From: Pseudomonas triticicola
Lineage (GTDB): Bacteria > Pseudomonadota > Gammaproteobacteria > Pseudomonadales > Pseudomonadaceae
Assembly (NCBI RefSeq): GCF_019145375.1
Contig: NZ_JAHSTX010000001.1
Span: 4,675,501 to 4,739,500, forward strand
Length of the DNA stretch: 64,000 nt
Direction of reading: 5' to 3'
Shown: in pieces, positions 35,199 to 43,830 of the stretch
Layout: every line of letters begins with the position of its first letter
Numbering within the stretch: position 1 is the stretch's first letter
Program-made: the position numbers and the translations under genes
Notes under the pieces: model-generated
Database searches by the model: none
What the model was told of the DNA's origin: nothing
The model's input: the letters and a program-made list of their open reading frames with translations, nothing else

Positions 35199-35264
35199 TT
35201 CGCGAGCAGGCTCGCTCCCACAGTTGGAATGCATTTCAATTGTGGGAGCGAGCCTGCTCGCGAA
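35199..35264. repeat. REP pair (type A, copy 5, inverted order)
   Basis: Here the GCGAGCAGGCTCGCTCCCAC arm comes first and the GTGGGAGCGAGCCTGCTCGC arm second, 20 bp apart. It follows the MFS gene and ends 40 bp before the pstS PHO box. Confidence 0.9.
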
Positions 35265-35304
35265 TGGGGACGTCACAAATCATCCAGCAAAACCCGATGC
35301 TGGC

Positions 35305-35322
35305 CTTTCATCCAATTGTCAT
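35305..35322 (+). promoter_or_regulatory. PHO box of pstS
   Basis: CTTTCAT-CCAA-TTGTCAT matches the PhoB site (CTGTCAT-N4-CTGTCAT) at 12 of 14 fixed positions. It lies 79 bp before the pstS start. PhoB itself is encoded at 47787-48476. Confidence 0.85.
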
Positions 35323-35400
35323 ATTTCAGCCATAGAGTGTTCACATGGCCTGCTGATACTTGGCCCCGACTTAACACACCCTATCTGCTAGGAGTAAGGC

Positions 35401-36399
35401 ATGAAACTGAAGCGTTTGATGGCGGCAATGACTTTTGTCGCTGCTGGCGTTGCGACTGCCAACGCGTTCGCCGCTGTTGACCCTGCTATCCCGAGCTACA
35501 CCAAGACCACTGGTGTGTCGGGCAACCTGTCCAGCGTCGGTTCCGATACCCTGGCCAACCTCATGACCCTCTGGGCTGAGAACTACAAAAAAGAATACCC
35601 GAACGTCAACATCCAGATTCAGGCTGCCGGTTCTTCCACCGCGCCACCTGCACTCACCGAAGGCACCGCCAACCTGGGCCCGATGAGCCGCAAGATGAAG
35701 GACAACGAGCTGCAGGCTTTCGAACAGAAGTACGGCTACAAGCCGACGGCAATCCCGGTTGCCGTGGATGCCTTGGCGGTGTTCGTGCACAAGGACAACC
35801 CGATCAAGCACCTGACCATGGCTCAAGTCGATGCGATCTTCTCCTCGACGCGCCTGTGCGGTGCCAAAGCTGACGTCAAGACCTGGGGTGACCTGGGCGT
35901 AACCGGTGACCTGGCCAACAAGCCGGTTCAGCTGTTCGGCCGTAACTCGGTGTCCGGCACTTACGGCTACTTCAAGGAAGAAGCCCTGTGCAAAGGCGAC
36001 TACAAGCCGAACGTCAACGAACAACCAGGTTCGGCGTCGGTGGTGCAGTCGATCAGCAGCTCGCTTAACGGCGTCGGCTACTCGGGCATCGGCTACAAAA
36101 CTGCCAGCGTGAAAACCGTCGCCCTGGCCAAGAAAGAAGGCGGCGAGTTCATCGAAGACACCGAAGAAAACGCCCTGAACGGCAAGTATCCGCTGTCGCG
36201 CTTCCTCTACGTTTACGTCAACAAAGCCCCGAACAAGCCTCTGGCCCCGCTGGAAGCCGAGTTCGTGAAGCTGGTGCTGTCGAAACAGGGCCAGGAAGTG
36301 GTAGTGAAAGACGGCTACATCCCGCTGCCAGCCAAGGTTGCCGCCAAGGCACTGGCTGACCTCGGTCTGCAAGAAGGCGGCGCTGTCGCCAAGAAGTAA
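35401..36399 (+). CDS. pstS: periplasmic phosphate-binding protein PstS
   Basis: A 332-residue high-affinity phosphate receptor. The signal peptide is [20 protein letters not shown] and cleavage is likely after NAFAA. Phosphate-ligand blocks [28 protein letters not shown] and [14 protein letters not shown] are present. This is the longer Pseudomonas PstS type, not the 320-residue enterobacterial form. GGAGTAAGGC precedes the ATG. A PHO box lies upstream, and the gene leads pstC, pstA, pstB and phoU. Confidence 0.96.
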   Translation: MKLKRLMAAMTFVAAGVATANAFAAVDPAIPSYTKTTGVSGNLSSVGSDTLANLMTLWAENYKKEYPNVNIQIQAAGSSTAPPALTEGTANLGPMSRKMKDNELQAFEQKYGYKPTAIPVAVDALAVFVHKDNPIKHLTMAQVDAIFSSTRLCGAKADVKTWGDLGVTGDLANKPVQLFGRNSVSGTYGYFKEEALCKGDYKPNVNEQPGSASVVQSISSSLNGVGYSGIGYKTASVKTVALAKKEGGEFIEDTEENALNGKYPLSRFLYVYVNKAPNKPLAPLEAEFVKLVLSKQGQEVVVKDGYIPLPAKVAAKALADLGLQEGGAVAKK

Positions 36400-36430
36400 C
36401 ACCCTGAGGCCGGCCTGAAGCCGGACTCCT

Positions 36431-36453
36431 GTGGGAGCGAGCCTGCTCGCGAA
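36431..36453. repeat. single REP (type A, copy 6)
   Basis: One GTGGGAGCGAGCCTGCTCGC unit, 32 bp after the pstS stop, with no partner found. A decayed GAACAGACGCGCTCCTGCA (36498-36516) may be its remnant. Confidence 0.85.
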
Positions 36454-36578
36454 GGGGGGGCACATGCAGCATCGATGTGACTGACCCGACGCCTTGGCGA
36501 ACAGACGCGCTCCTGCAACCACCAAATTTTCGACTCCGCTGCCGGACTTCCGGCTGGCGGATTTGCTGCGTCACTGCA

Positions 36579-36596
36579 CTGTCATCTTTCTGTCAT
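36579..36596 (+). promoter_or_regulatory. perfect PHO box of pstC
   Basis: CTGTCAT-CTTT-CTGTCAT is an exact match to the PhoB consensus. TAGGGT at 36607-36612 stands 10 bp downstream where a -10 belongs. This gives pstCAB-phoU its own phosphate-controlled promoter apart from pstS. Confidence 0.93.
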
Positions 36597-36618
36597 ACAG
36601 GATCGCTAGGGTGTGCGC

Positions 36619-38904
36619 ATGAATGATCTGGCCAATTCCCCAATGACTACGTCTTCCCCTCCCAAGCGCATTGATTTCAATACGCCTGAGCTGCAACGCA
36701 AGCGCCGCATCCGCGCGCTCAAGGATCGCTTCACCCGTTGGTACGTCCTCGTCGGCGGCCTGGCGGTGCTCGCGGCCATCACCCTGATCTTCTTCTTCCT
36801 CGCTTACGTTGTAGCGCCGTTGTTTCAAGGTGCCGACCTGACCGCGAAAGACTCGATCACCCCAGCCTGGATGCAGGACGCGGGCAAGCCGCTGATGATC
36901 TCGCTCGAAGAGCAGAATCAGGTGGCCATGCGTGTATCCGACAAGGGCCAGGCGCTGTTCTTCGATCTCGACAGTGGCGCTGAATTGAGGCGTGTCGATC
37001 TGCCGCTGCCAGCGGGCGCTACCGTGACATCTATTGGCGAAGACCAGCCGGGTCATCCGCTGGTGGCCGTGGGGCTGTCCAACGGTCAGGCGCTGGTGTT
37101 CCGTCATACCTATAAAGTCAGCTACCCCGATGGCAAGAAAACCATCAGCCCGGCCATCGAATATCCCTATGGCGAAGCACCGATCGCGCTGAACGAAAGC
37201 GGCGGCGCGCTGGAGCATGTCAGCCTCAATGCCACCGACTCGACGCTGATGCTGGTCGGCTCCACCGGCTCGCAACTCAATGTGCTGTCGCTGACCAGCG
37301 AAGAAAACATGATGACCGGCGAGGTCACCAACGAGCAGACGCGCATCGATCTGCCGCAGATGACCGAGCCGGTGAAAAACATCTTCGTCGACCCGCGCCA
37401 GCAGTGGCTGTACGTGGTCAACGGGCGTGCCCAGGCCGACGTGTTCAGCCTGCGCGACAAGAGCCTCAACGGGCGCTACAAACTGCTGGAAAATGCCGAC
37501 GCCCAAGTCACTGCCACCGCGCAGCTGGTCGGCGGTATCTCGCTGATCGTCGGTGATTCCAAGGGCGGTCTGGCCCAGTGGTTCATGGCTCGCGATACCG
37601 ATGGCGAGCAGCGTCTGAAGCAGATCCGCACCTTCCAGATGGGCACCACGCCGATTGTGGAAATCGCTGCCGAAGAGCGCCGCAAAGGCTTCCTCGCCCT
37701 CGATGCCAGCGGCAAGCTCGGCGTGTTCCACAGCACCGCACACCGCACGTTGCTGGTCGATCAGGTGGTTGAAGGCCAGGGCCTGTTCGGTCTGTCGCCA
37801 CGCGCCAACCGAGTGATCGTCGAAGCCGGCGGCAAGCTGCAGCCGTTGCTGCTCGACAACCCGCACCCGGAAGTATCGTGGAGCGCGCTGTGGAGCAAGG
37901 TCTGGTACGAGAACTACGACGAGCCTAAATACGTCTGGCAGTCGACCGCGGCCAACACCGATTTCGAACCGAAACTGAGCCTCTCGCCGCTGACCTTCGG
38001 CACCCTGAAAGCCGCGTTCTACGCCATGCTGCTGGCCGCGCCACTGGCCGTCGCTGCGGCGATCTACACCGCGTACTTCATGGCCCCGGGCATGCGCCGC
38101 AAGGTCAAACCGGTGATCGAACTGATGGAAGCGATGCCGACGGTGATCCTCGGTTTCTTCGCCGGCCTGTTCCTCGCGCCGTACGTAGAAGGCCATCTGC
38201 CGGGCATCTTCAGCCTGCTGATGTTGCTGCCGATCGGCATTCTGGTCGCCGGTTTTACCTTCAGCCGCCTGCCTGAATCGATCCGCCTGAAAGTCCCGGA
38301 CGGTTGGGAAAGTGCGCTGCTGATTCCGGTGATCCTGTTTGTGGGCTGGCTGTCGCTGTACATGAGTCCGTTCATGGAGAACTGGTTCTTCGGTGGCGAC
38401 ATGCGCATGTGGATCTCCCACGACCTGGGCATCACCTACGACCAGCGCAACGCTTTGGTGGTCGGTCTGGCCATGGGCTTCGCGGTGATCCCGAACATCT
38501 ACTCGATCGCCGAAGACGCCGTGTTCAGTGTGCCGCGCGGCCTGACCCTGGGTTCGCTGGCCCTCGGTGCGACGCCGTGGCAGACCATGACCCGCGTGGT
38601 GATCCTGACCGCCAGCCCGGGGATTTTCTCGGCGCTGATGATCGGCATGGGCCGTGCGGTCGGCGAAACCATGATCGTGCTGATGGCCACCGGCAACACC
38701 CCGGTCATGGAGATGAACCTGTTCGAAGGCCTGCGCACCCTGGCCGCCAACGTCGCGGTGGAAATGCCCGAGTCGGAAGTCGGCGGCAGCCACTACCGCG
38801 TGCTGTTCCTCTCGGCGCTGGTGCTGCTGCTGTTCACCTTCGTCATGAACACCCTGGCAGAACTGATTCGTCAGCGTCTGCGCAAGAAATACTCGTCGCT
38901 TTAA
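36619..38904 (+). CDS. pstC: phosphate ABC transporter permease PstC, long form
   Basis: A permease of about 761 residues. A membrane helix at about 38-65 (LVGGLAVLAAITLIFFFLAY) is followed by a periplasmic domain of about 380 residues. The usual transmembrane core starts near residue 455 (TFGTLKAAFYAMLLAAPLAV). The EAA loop is ATPWQTMTRVVILTASPGIF. E. coli PstC has about 320 residues, so the large insert is a Pseudomonas feature. Possible starts are ATG 36619, or ATG 36643 (MTTSSPPKR). If TAGGGT is the -10, a transcript from this promoter would be nearly leaderless at 36619, which favours 36643 for it. Confidence 0.93.
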   Translation: MNDLANSPMTTSSPPKRIDFNTPELQRKRRIRALKDRFTRWYVLVGGLAVLAAITLIFFFLAYVVAPLFQGADLTAKDSITPAWMQDAGKPLMISLEEQNQVAMRVSDKGQALFFDLDSGAELRRVDLPLPAGATVTSIGEDQPGHPLVAVGLSNGQALVFRHTYKVSYPDGKKTISPAIEYPYGEAPIALNESGGALEHVSLNATDSTLMLVGSTGSQLNVLSLTSEENMMTGEVTNEQTRIDLPQMTEPVKNIFVDPRQQWLYVVNGRAQADVFSLRDKSLNGRYKLLENADAQVTATAQLVGGISLIVGDSKGGLAQWFMARDTDGEQRLKQIRTFQMGTTPIVEIAAEERRKGFLALDASGKLGVFHSTAHRTLLVDQVVEGQGLFGLSPRANRVIVEAGGKLQPLLLDNPHPEVSWSALWSKVWYENYDEPKYVWQSTAANTDFEPKLSLSPLTFGTLKAAFYAMLLAAPLAVAAAIYTAYFMAPGMRRKVKPVIELMEAMPTVILGFFAGLFLAPYVEGHLPGIFSLLMLLPIGILVAGFTFSRLPESIRLKVPDGWESALLIPVILFVGWLSLYMSPFMENWFFGGDMRMWISHDLGITYDQRNALVVGLAMGFAVIPNIYSIAEDAVFSVPRGLTLGSLALGATPWQTMTRVVILTASPGIFSALMIGMGRAVGETMIVLMATGNTPVMEMNLFEGLRTLAANVAVEMPESEVGGSHYRVLFLSALVLLLFTFVMNTLAELIRQRLRKKYSSL

Positions 38905-38920
38905 GCAAAGGTAGAAGTCT

Positions 38921-40591
38921 GTGAAACAGAACTCCCTGAAAGGATGGTTCAAGAGCGGCGCCCCGGGCGTCTGGATCAGCGGTGGCGCGGTGTCCATCGC
39001 GGTCATCATGACCATTGGCCTGTTGGCGGTGATTGCCGTGCGCGGTCTCGGTCACTTCTGGCCGGCGGACCTGATCCACGCCCATTACGACGTACCGGGC
39101 CAGGCCAATCACCTGGTGATCGGCGAAGTGGTGCAAAAAGAAGAAGTGCCGCGCGCACGTCTGAAGAGCGCCGGCCTGCCGGTGCCTGACGAAGGCCCGG
39201 AATTCATGACCCGCGAGCTGATCAAGGTCGGCAACCGTGACTTGAACGGCAACGACTTCACGTGGATCGTCGGCGAGTGGCTGACCAAGCAGACCACACC
39301 GCCAGAATTGATGGCGATCGAGCGTCGCGAGTGGGGCAACTTCTACGGCTACCTGGTCAACGTCAAACAGGATGGCAAGGTCATCGCCGAGGGCGAGGCC
39401 GCATGGCCTGAACTGCAAGCGCGCATCGATCGGGTGAACGATCTCGCGGCTCAACTGAAGACGCTGGAAAAAACCGATATCGGCGCGATCAACGCCGGTC
39501 TTGAACGCATCCGATTGCATGGGCGCAAACTCGAGCTGGAAGGCAAACTCGACGCCACCGCGCAAGCGGACATGGAATCCGAGCGCGCCGAGCTGGACGC
39601 GCGCTACAAAGACATCGAAGCACGTCTGTCTGATTTGCATGCTCAGTTCAACCGCGACGCCTTGACCGCCCGTGACGCCAACGGCAAGGAAATCGAAATC
39701 GGTCTGGGCAAAGTCGTGCATGCCTACCAGCCAAACGGCATGAGCACGTTGACCAAGGTTGGTTTCTACTTCAGCAAGATCTGGGAATTCCTCTCCGACG
39801 ACCCGCGTGAAGCGAACACCGAAGGCGGGATCTTCCCGGCGATCTTCGGCACCGTGATGATGACCCTGATCATGGCGATGATCGTCACCCCGTTCGGCGT
39901 GCTGGCAGCGGTGTACCTGCGCGAATACGCCAAGCAGAACACCCTGACCCGCGTGATTCGCATCGCGGTGAACAACCTCGCCGGCGTACCGGCGATCGTT
40001 TACGGCGTGTTCGGTCTGGGCTTCTTCGTTTACGTGCTGGGTGGCTCGGTCGACCGCTTGTTCTTCCCTGAAGCTCTGCCGGCGCCGACGTTCGGTACGC
40101 CGGGCCTGCTCTGGGCTTCGCTGACCCTCGCGCTGCTGGCCGTGCCAGTGGTGATTGTGGCGACCGAAGAAGGTCTGGCGCGGATTCCCCGCACTGTGCG
40201 TGAAGGTTCGCTGGCCCTCGGCGCGACCAAAGCGGAAACGCTGTGGAAAATCGTGATCCCGATGGCCAGCCCGGCCATGATGACCGGCATGATCCTCGCC
40301 GTGGCCCGTGCCGCCGGTGAAGTGGCGCCGCTGATGCTGGTGGGTGTGGTGAAACTGGCGCCGTCGCTGCCGGTGGACGGCAACTACCCGTACCTGCACC
40401 TGGACCAGAAGATCATGCACCTGGGCTTCCACATCTATGACGTCGGCTTCCAGAGCCCCAACGTCGAAGCAGCCCGCCCGCTGGTGTACGCCACCGCGCT
40501 ACTGCTGGTGCTGGTGATCGCGACGCTGAACCTGTCGGCGGTGTATATCCGCAACCACCTGCGCGAAAAATACAAAGCACTGGATAGCTAA
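38921..40591 (+). CDS. pstA: phosphate ABC transporter permease PstA, long form
   Basis: A 556-residue partner permease. A helix at about 20-45 (VSIAVIMTIGLLAVIAVRGL) is followed by about 240 largely periplasmic residues, including a charged helical stretch at 155-245. The core then runs from IFGTVMMTLIMAMIVTPFGV onward, with the EAA loop GATKAETLWKIVIPMASPAM. The start is GTG 38921, 16 bp after the pstC stop. Like PstC it is far longer than the E. coli form. pstB follows after a repeat-bearing spacer of 93 bp. Confidence 0.94.
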   Translation: MKQNSLKGWFKSGAPGVWISGGAVSIAVIMTIGLLAVIAVRGLGHFWPADLIHAHYDVPGQANHLVIGEVVQKEEVPRARLKSAGLPVPDEGPEFMTRELIKVGNRDLNGNDFTWIVGEWLTKQTTPPELMAIERREWGNFYGYLVNVKQDGKVIAEGEAAWPELQARIDRVNDLAAQLKTLEKTDIGAINAGLERIRLHGRKLELEGKLDATAQADMESERAELDARYKDIEARLSDLHAQFNRDALTARDANGKEIEIGLGKVVHAYQPNGMSTLTKVGFYFSKIWEFLSDDPREANTEGGIFPAIFGTVMMTLIMAMIVTPFGVLAAVYLREYAKQNTLTRVIRIAVNNLAGVPAIVYGVFGLGFFVYVLGGSVDRLFFPEALPAPTFGTPGLLWASLTLALLAVPVVIVATEEGLARIPRTVREGSLALGATKAETLWKIVIPMASPAMMTGMILAVARAAGEVAPLMLVGVVKLAPSLPVDGNYPYLHLDQKIMHLGFHIYDVGFQSPNVEAARPLVYATALLLVLVIATLNLSAVYIRNHLREKYKALDS

Positions 40592-40598
40592 AGCCATT

Positions 40599-40667
40599 AG
40601 CCACAAGCGGCAAGCTACAAGCCGCTTTTGCTCAAACTTGCAGCTTGCAGCCAGAAGCTTGCAGCTA
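40599..40667. repeat. intra-operon repeat (copy 2)
   Basis: ACAAGCGGCAAGCTACAAGC and GCTTGCAGCCAGAAGCTTGC arms form an imperfect hairpin filling the pstA-pstB spacer. Same family as 2646-2727. Confidence 0.75.
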
Positions 40668-40684
40668 CGAACGGAGTGAGACCC

Positions 40685-41518
40685 ATGCAGCACGAAACAC
40701 ACAGCCACGGCATCAACATGTCTGCCCTGGGCCGCGACAAGCAGAGCCTGGACCTGGCGCAGGAAACCGTTGCCATCGAAGTACCGGGCCTGAGCCTGTA
40801 CTACGGCGAGAAACAGGCCCTGTTCGACGTCAGCATGAACATCCCGAAACAGCGCGTGACCGCGTTCATCGGCCCGTCCGGCTGCGGTAAGTCGACGCTG
40901 CTGCGTACCTTCAACCGGATGAACGATCTGGTCGACGGCTGCCGCGTCGAGGGCGCGATCAATCTGTACGGCAACAACATCTATCGCAAGGGCGAAGATG
41001 TTGCCGAGCTGCGTCGTCGCGTCGGCATGGTGTTCCAGAAGCCCAACCCGTTCCCGAAGACCATCTACGAAAACGTGGTCTATGGCCTGCGCATCCAGGG
41101 CATCAACAAGAAGCGCATCCTCGACGAAGCCGTTGAATGGGCGTTGAAAGGCGCGGCATTGTGGGACGAGGTCAAAGACCGTCTGCACGACTCGGCCCTC
41201 GGCCTGTCCGGCGGTCAGCAACAGCGTCTGGTGATCGCGCGCACCATCGCGGTTGAGCCGGAAGTGCTGCTGCTCGACGAACCGTGCTCGGCTCTCGACC
41301 CGATCTCGACGCTGAAAGTCGAAGAGCTGATCTACGAGCTGAAGTCCAAGTTCACCATCGTCATCGTTACCCACAACATGCAACAGGCGGCACGGGTGTC
41401 CGACTACACCGCGTTCATGTACATGGGCAAACTGGTGGAATTCGGCGACACCGATACCCTGTTCACCAATCCGGCGAAGAAGCAGACCGAAGACTACATC
41501 ACCGGTCGCTATGGCTGA
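40685..41518 (+). CDS. pstB: phosphate ABC transporter ATPase PstB
   Basis: A 277-residue ATPase powering PstCA. Walker [10 protein letters not shown] is at residues 63-71, the signature LSGGQQQR follows, Walker B is [13 protein letters not shown], and the switch His is in [11 protein letters not shown] 40685 is used, giving a 30-residue hydrophilic leader before the ABC fold, as in other Pseudomonas PstB. An AACGGAGTGAG site precedes the ATG. It is followed by a repeat and phoU. Confidence 0.97.
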   Translation: MQHETHSHGINMSALGRDKQSLDLAQETVAIEVPGLSLYYGEKQALFDVSMNIPKQRVTAFIGPSGCGKSTLLRTFNRMNDLVDGCRVEGAINLYGNNIYRKGEDVAELRRRVGMVFQKPNPFPKTIYENVVYGLRIQGINKKRILDEAVEWALKGAALWDEVKDRLHDSALGLSGGQQQRLVIARTIAVEPEVLLLDEPCSALDPISTLKVEELIYELKSKFTIVIVTHNMQQAARVSDYTAFMYMGKLVEFGDTDTLFTNPAKKQTEDYITGRYG

Positions 41519-41523
41519 TTGGG

Positions 41524-41620
41524 GCAGCTGCAAGCCGCAAGCTACAAGCGGCAAGAAAGAATTGGTGCGATATCAGGACTTACACATAACTGCTTGAAGC
41601 TTGCAGCTTGAAGCTTGCAA
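41524..41620. repeat. intra-operon repeat (copy 3)
   Basis: GCAGCTGCAAGCCGCAAGCT and CTTGAAGCTTGCAGCTTGAA arms surround about 30 bp in the pstB-phoU spacer. Same family as 2646-2727. Confidence 0.78.
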
Positions 41621-41637
41621 CTTTCGCGGAGCGAACA

Positions 41638-42399
41638 ATGATTTCCAAAGAAGGCCTTACTCATCACATTTCCGCGCAGTTCAATGCTGAACTGGAGGAA
41701 GTGCGCAGTCACCTCCTTGCCATGGGCGGGCTGGTCGAGAAGCAGGTCAACGACGCGGTCACGGCCCTGATCGAGGCCGACTCCGGCCTGGCTCAGCAGG
41801 TCCGTGAGATCGACGACCAGATCAACCAGATGGAACGCAACATCGACGAAGAATGCCTGCGCATTCTCGCCCGTCGTCAGCCGGCAGCCTCCGACCTGCG
41901 TTTGATCATCAGCATTTCCAAGTCGGTGATCGACCTTGAGCGTATCGGCGACGAAGCCACCAAGATCGCCCGTCGTGCCATCCAGTTGTGCGAAGAAGGC
42001 GAAGCGCCGCGTGGTTACGTCGAGGTCCGTCACATTGGCGACCAAGTACGCAACATGGTGCGCGATGCGCTGGACGCCTTCGCCCGTTTCGACGCCGATC
42101 TGGCCTTGTCGGTGGCGCAGTACGACAAGATCATCGACCGCGAATACAAAACCGCCCTGCGTGAGCTGGCCACCTACATGATGGAAGATCCGCGCTCTAT
42201 CTCGCGGGTGCTGAGCATCATCTGGGTCCTGCGTTCACTGGAGCGCATCGGCGATCATGCGCGCAACATCTCCGAACTGGTGATCTACCTGGTGCGCGGT
42301 ACCGACGTGCGCCACATGGGCCTCAAGCGCATGAAAGAAGAAGTTGAAGGCACAAGCGCTGAAACCGCTAATGTTCCGGGCGAAGCTGACGATAAGTAA
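41638..42399 (+). CDS. phoU: phosphate signalling protein PhoU
   Basis: A 253-residue protein of two three-helix PhoU bundles. Metal-site E/D-rich repeats are seen in SVIDLERIGDEATKIAR and WVLRSLERIGDHARNISE. It links PstB activity to the PhoR kinase so that phosphate sufficiency shuts off PhoB. The C-terminus after residue 235 is acidic and disordered-looking. ATG 41638 follows GCGGAGCGA. A strong terminator at 42411-42444 ends the pst operon. Confidence 0.97.
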   Translation: MISKEGLTHHISAQFNAELEEVRSHLLAMGGLVEKQVNDAVTALIEADSGLAQQVREIDDQINQMERNIDEECLRILARRQPAASDLRLIISISKSVIDLERIGDEATKIARRAIQLCEEGEAPRGYVEVRHIGDQVRNMVRDALDAFARFDADLALSVAQYDKIIDREYKTALRELATYMMEDPRSISRVLSIIWVLRSLERIGDHARNISELVIYLVRGTDVRHMGLKRMKEEVEGTSAETANVPGEADDK

Positions 42400-42410
42400 G
42401 ATTGCCTGAG

Positions 42411-42444
42411 AAAAGCGCCCGGCCCTCTGGCCGGGCGTTTTTGT
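42411..42444 (+). terminator. terminator of the pst-phoU operon
   Basis: CGCCCGGCC-CTCT-GGCCGGGCG stem with A-rich left flank and a TTTTTG tail, 12 bp after the phoU stop. Confidence 0.92.
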
Positions 42445-42575
42445 TTCTGCTTTTCAGAAGCGGATTCGTATCAAAAGCAGCACCCGCGAACGAAAAGTCC
42501 CGGCGTGACTGAAGAGTTTTGGCAATGTGCCATCAGCCAGCGTTATGCTTGCCGGGATTTTAATAGGGGTGTTGG

Positions 42576-43514
42576 ATGAGCAAGATCAGTGTGTTGGTCG
42601 TGGACGATGCTTCGTTCATTCGTGACCTGGTGAAAAAGTGCCTGCGTAATTACTTCCCGGGGATCCGCACCGAGGACGCCATCAACGGCAAAAAGGCCCA
42701 GGCCATGCTGGCCAAAGAGGCTTTCGACCTGGTGCTGTGCGACTGGGAAATGCCGGAAATGTCCGGCCTCGAACTGCTGACCTGGTGCCGCGAGCAGGAC
42801 AACCTCAAGACCATGCCGTTCGTCATGGTCACCAGCCGTGGCGACAAGGAAAACGTCGTGCAGGCGATTCAGGCCGGCGTATCCGGTTACGTCAGCAAGC
42901 CGTTCACCAACGAGCAGCTGCTGACCAAGGTCAAGCAGGCACTGAACAAGGTCGGCAAGCTCGACACCTTGATGAACAGCGCGCCGACCAAGATGAATTC
43001 GGCATTCGGCAACGATTCCCTGAGCGCACTGACCGGCGGCAAGCCGGCCGTGGTCGGCGGCGCTGCGGCCAGGCCTGCCGCTGCCGCTGCTGCCCCCGCT
43101 CCAGCCGCTGCGCCGTCGCGCGGTTTGCTCAACAGCCCGCCAGTTCAGGCGCCCGGTGCATCCAAGGCGCCGGTGGGCGGTCGTGGTCAGGGCCAGTTGC
43201 GCCTGCCGAGCGGTACTCAGCAATGCGTGATCAAGGCCTTGAGCATCAAGGAAGCCCTGCTGGTAGTGAAGCGCACCGAAACCCTGCCGCAGATCCTCGA
43301 CAGCGCTGTGCTCGATCTGGAGCAGGGTGACAACGCCGAGATCGCGCGGCTCAACGGTTATCTGCACGCCATCGTCGCCCACGAGCAAAAAGCTGACAGC
43401 GACTGGCTGCAACTGACCTTCCGCTTTGTCGACCAGGATGCGCAGAAGCTCGACTACATCTCGCGCCTGATCGCCCGGGGCACTGCGCAGAAGCACTTCG
43501 TACCCGGCGCGTAA
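42576..43514 (+). CDS. response regulator with CheY receiver and C-terminal PilZ-like domain
   Basis: A 312-residue protein. The receiver domain (1-120) has the acidic pair Asp10-Asp11, phosphorylation site Asp56 in LCDWEMPEMSG and Lys in SKPFT. An Ala/Pro-rich linker follows at about 160-205. The C-terminal 110 residues (IKALSIKEALLVVKRTETLP, then LQLTFRFVDQDAQKLDYISR) resemble a PilZ-like output without obvious cyclic-di-GMP residues. No cognate kinase is adjacent. In Pseudomonas this gene commonly sits next to phoU; its role is not known to me. Confidence 0.8.
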   Translation: MSKISVLVVDDASFIRDLVKKCLRNYFPGIRTEDAINGKKAQAMLAKEAFDLVLCDWEMPEMSGLELLTWCREQDNLKTMPFVMVTSRGDKENVVQAIQAGVSGYVSKPFTNEQLLTKVKQALNKVGKLDTLMNSAPTKMNSAFGNDSLSALTGGKPAVVGGAAARPAAAAAAPAPAAAPSRGLLNSPPVQAPGASKAPVGGRGQGQLRLPSGTQQCVIKALSIKEALLVVKRTETLPQILDSAVLDLEQGDNAEIARLNGYLHAIVAHEQKADSDWLQLTFRFVDQDAQKLDYISRLIARGTAQKHFVPGA

Positions 43515-43537
43515 GCTTCGTCGCCCGATAGGCCGCC

Positions 43538-43602
43538 TTCGCGAGCAGGCTCGCTCCCACCCTGGAACGCATTCCAAATGTGGGAGCGAGCCTGCTCGCG
43601 AA
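43538..43602. repeat. REP pair (type A, copy 7, inverted order)
   Basis: GCGAGCAGGCTCGCTCCCAC first, GTGGGAGCGAGCCTGCTCGC second, 19 bp apart. It lies directly after the response-regulator stop. Confidence 0.9.
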
Positions 43603-43638
43603 GGGGCCAGCCGAAACACCACTTGTCTCTCGTGCTCT

Positions 43639-43750
43639 GATCGTTCCCACGCGCAGCAAAGGAATGCCTCAACCGGACGCTCCGCGTCCTCTGTGCAGGG
43701 GACGCAGAGCGTCCCGGGCTGCATCCCCACGCAGAGCGTGGGGACGATCA
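43639..43750. repeat. inverted repeat TGATCGTTCCCACGC...GCGTGGGGACGATCA (type F)
   Basis: The outer arms at 43639-43653 and 43736-43750 pair. Inside, GGACGCTCCGCGTCC and GGACGCAGAGCGTCC pair as well. It is another common Pseudomonas intergenic element. With the REP pair it accounts for most of the 316-bp gap before the M23 peptidase gene. Confidence 0.85.
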
Positions 43751-43830
43751 TTTGAAACATCTGTCGACTAGCCTGGTCTGTCTCAGCTGCTAGGCTGATT
43801 CCCAGGCCTTCCTTCGACAGACTTTTGCCC

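Noticed and set aside
36571..39015. 814-residue open frame antisense to pstC, rich in His, Gln and Arg
   Set aside because: Its composition is that of a GC-rich antisense shadow; pstC on the other strand is clearly the gene.
38843..40432. Long antisense open frame over pstA
   Set aside because: Same shadow composition (His/Arg/Gln rich) and no start site or family match.
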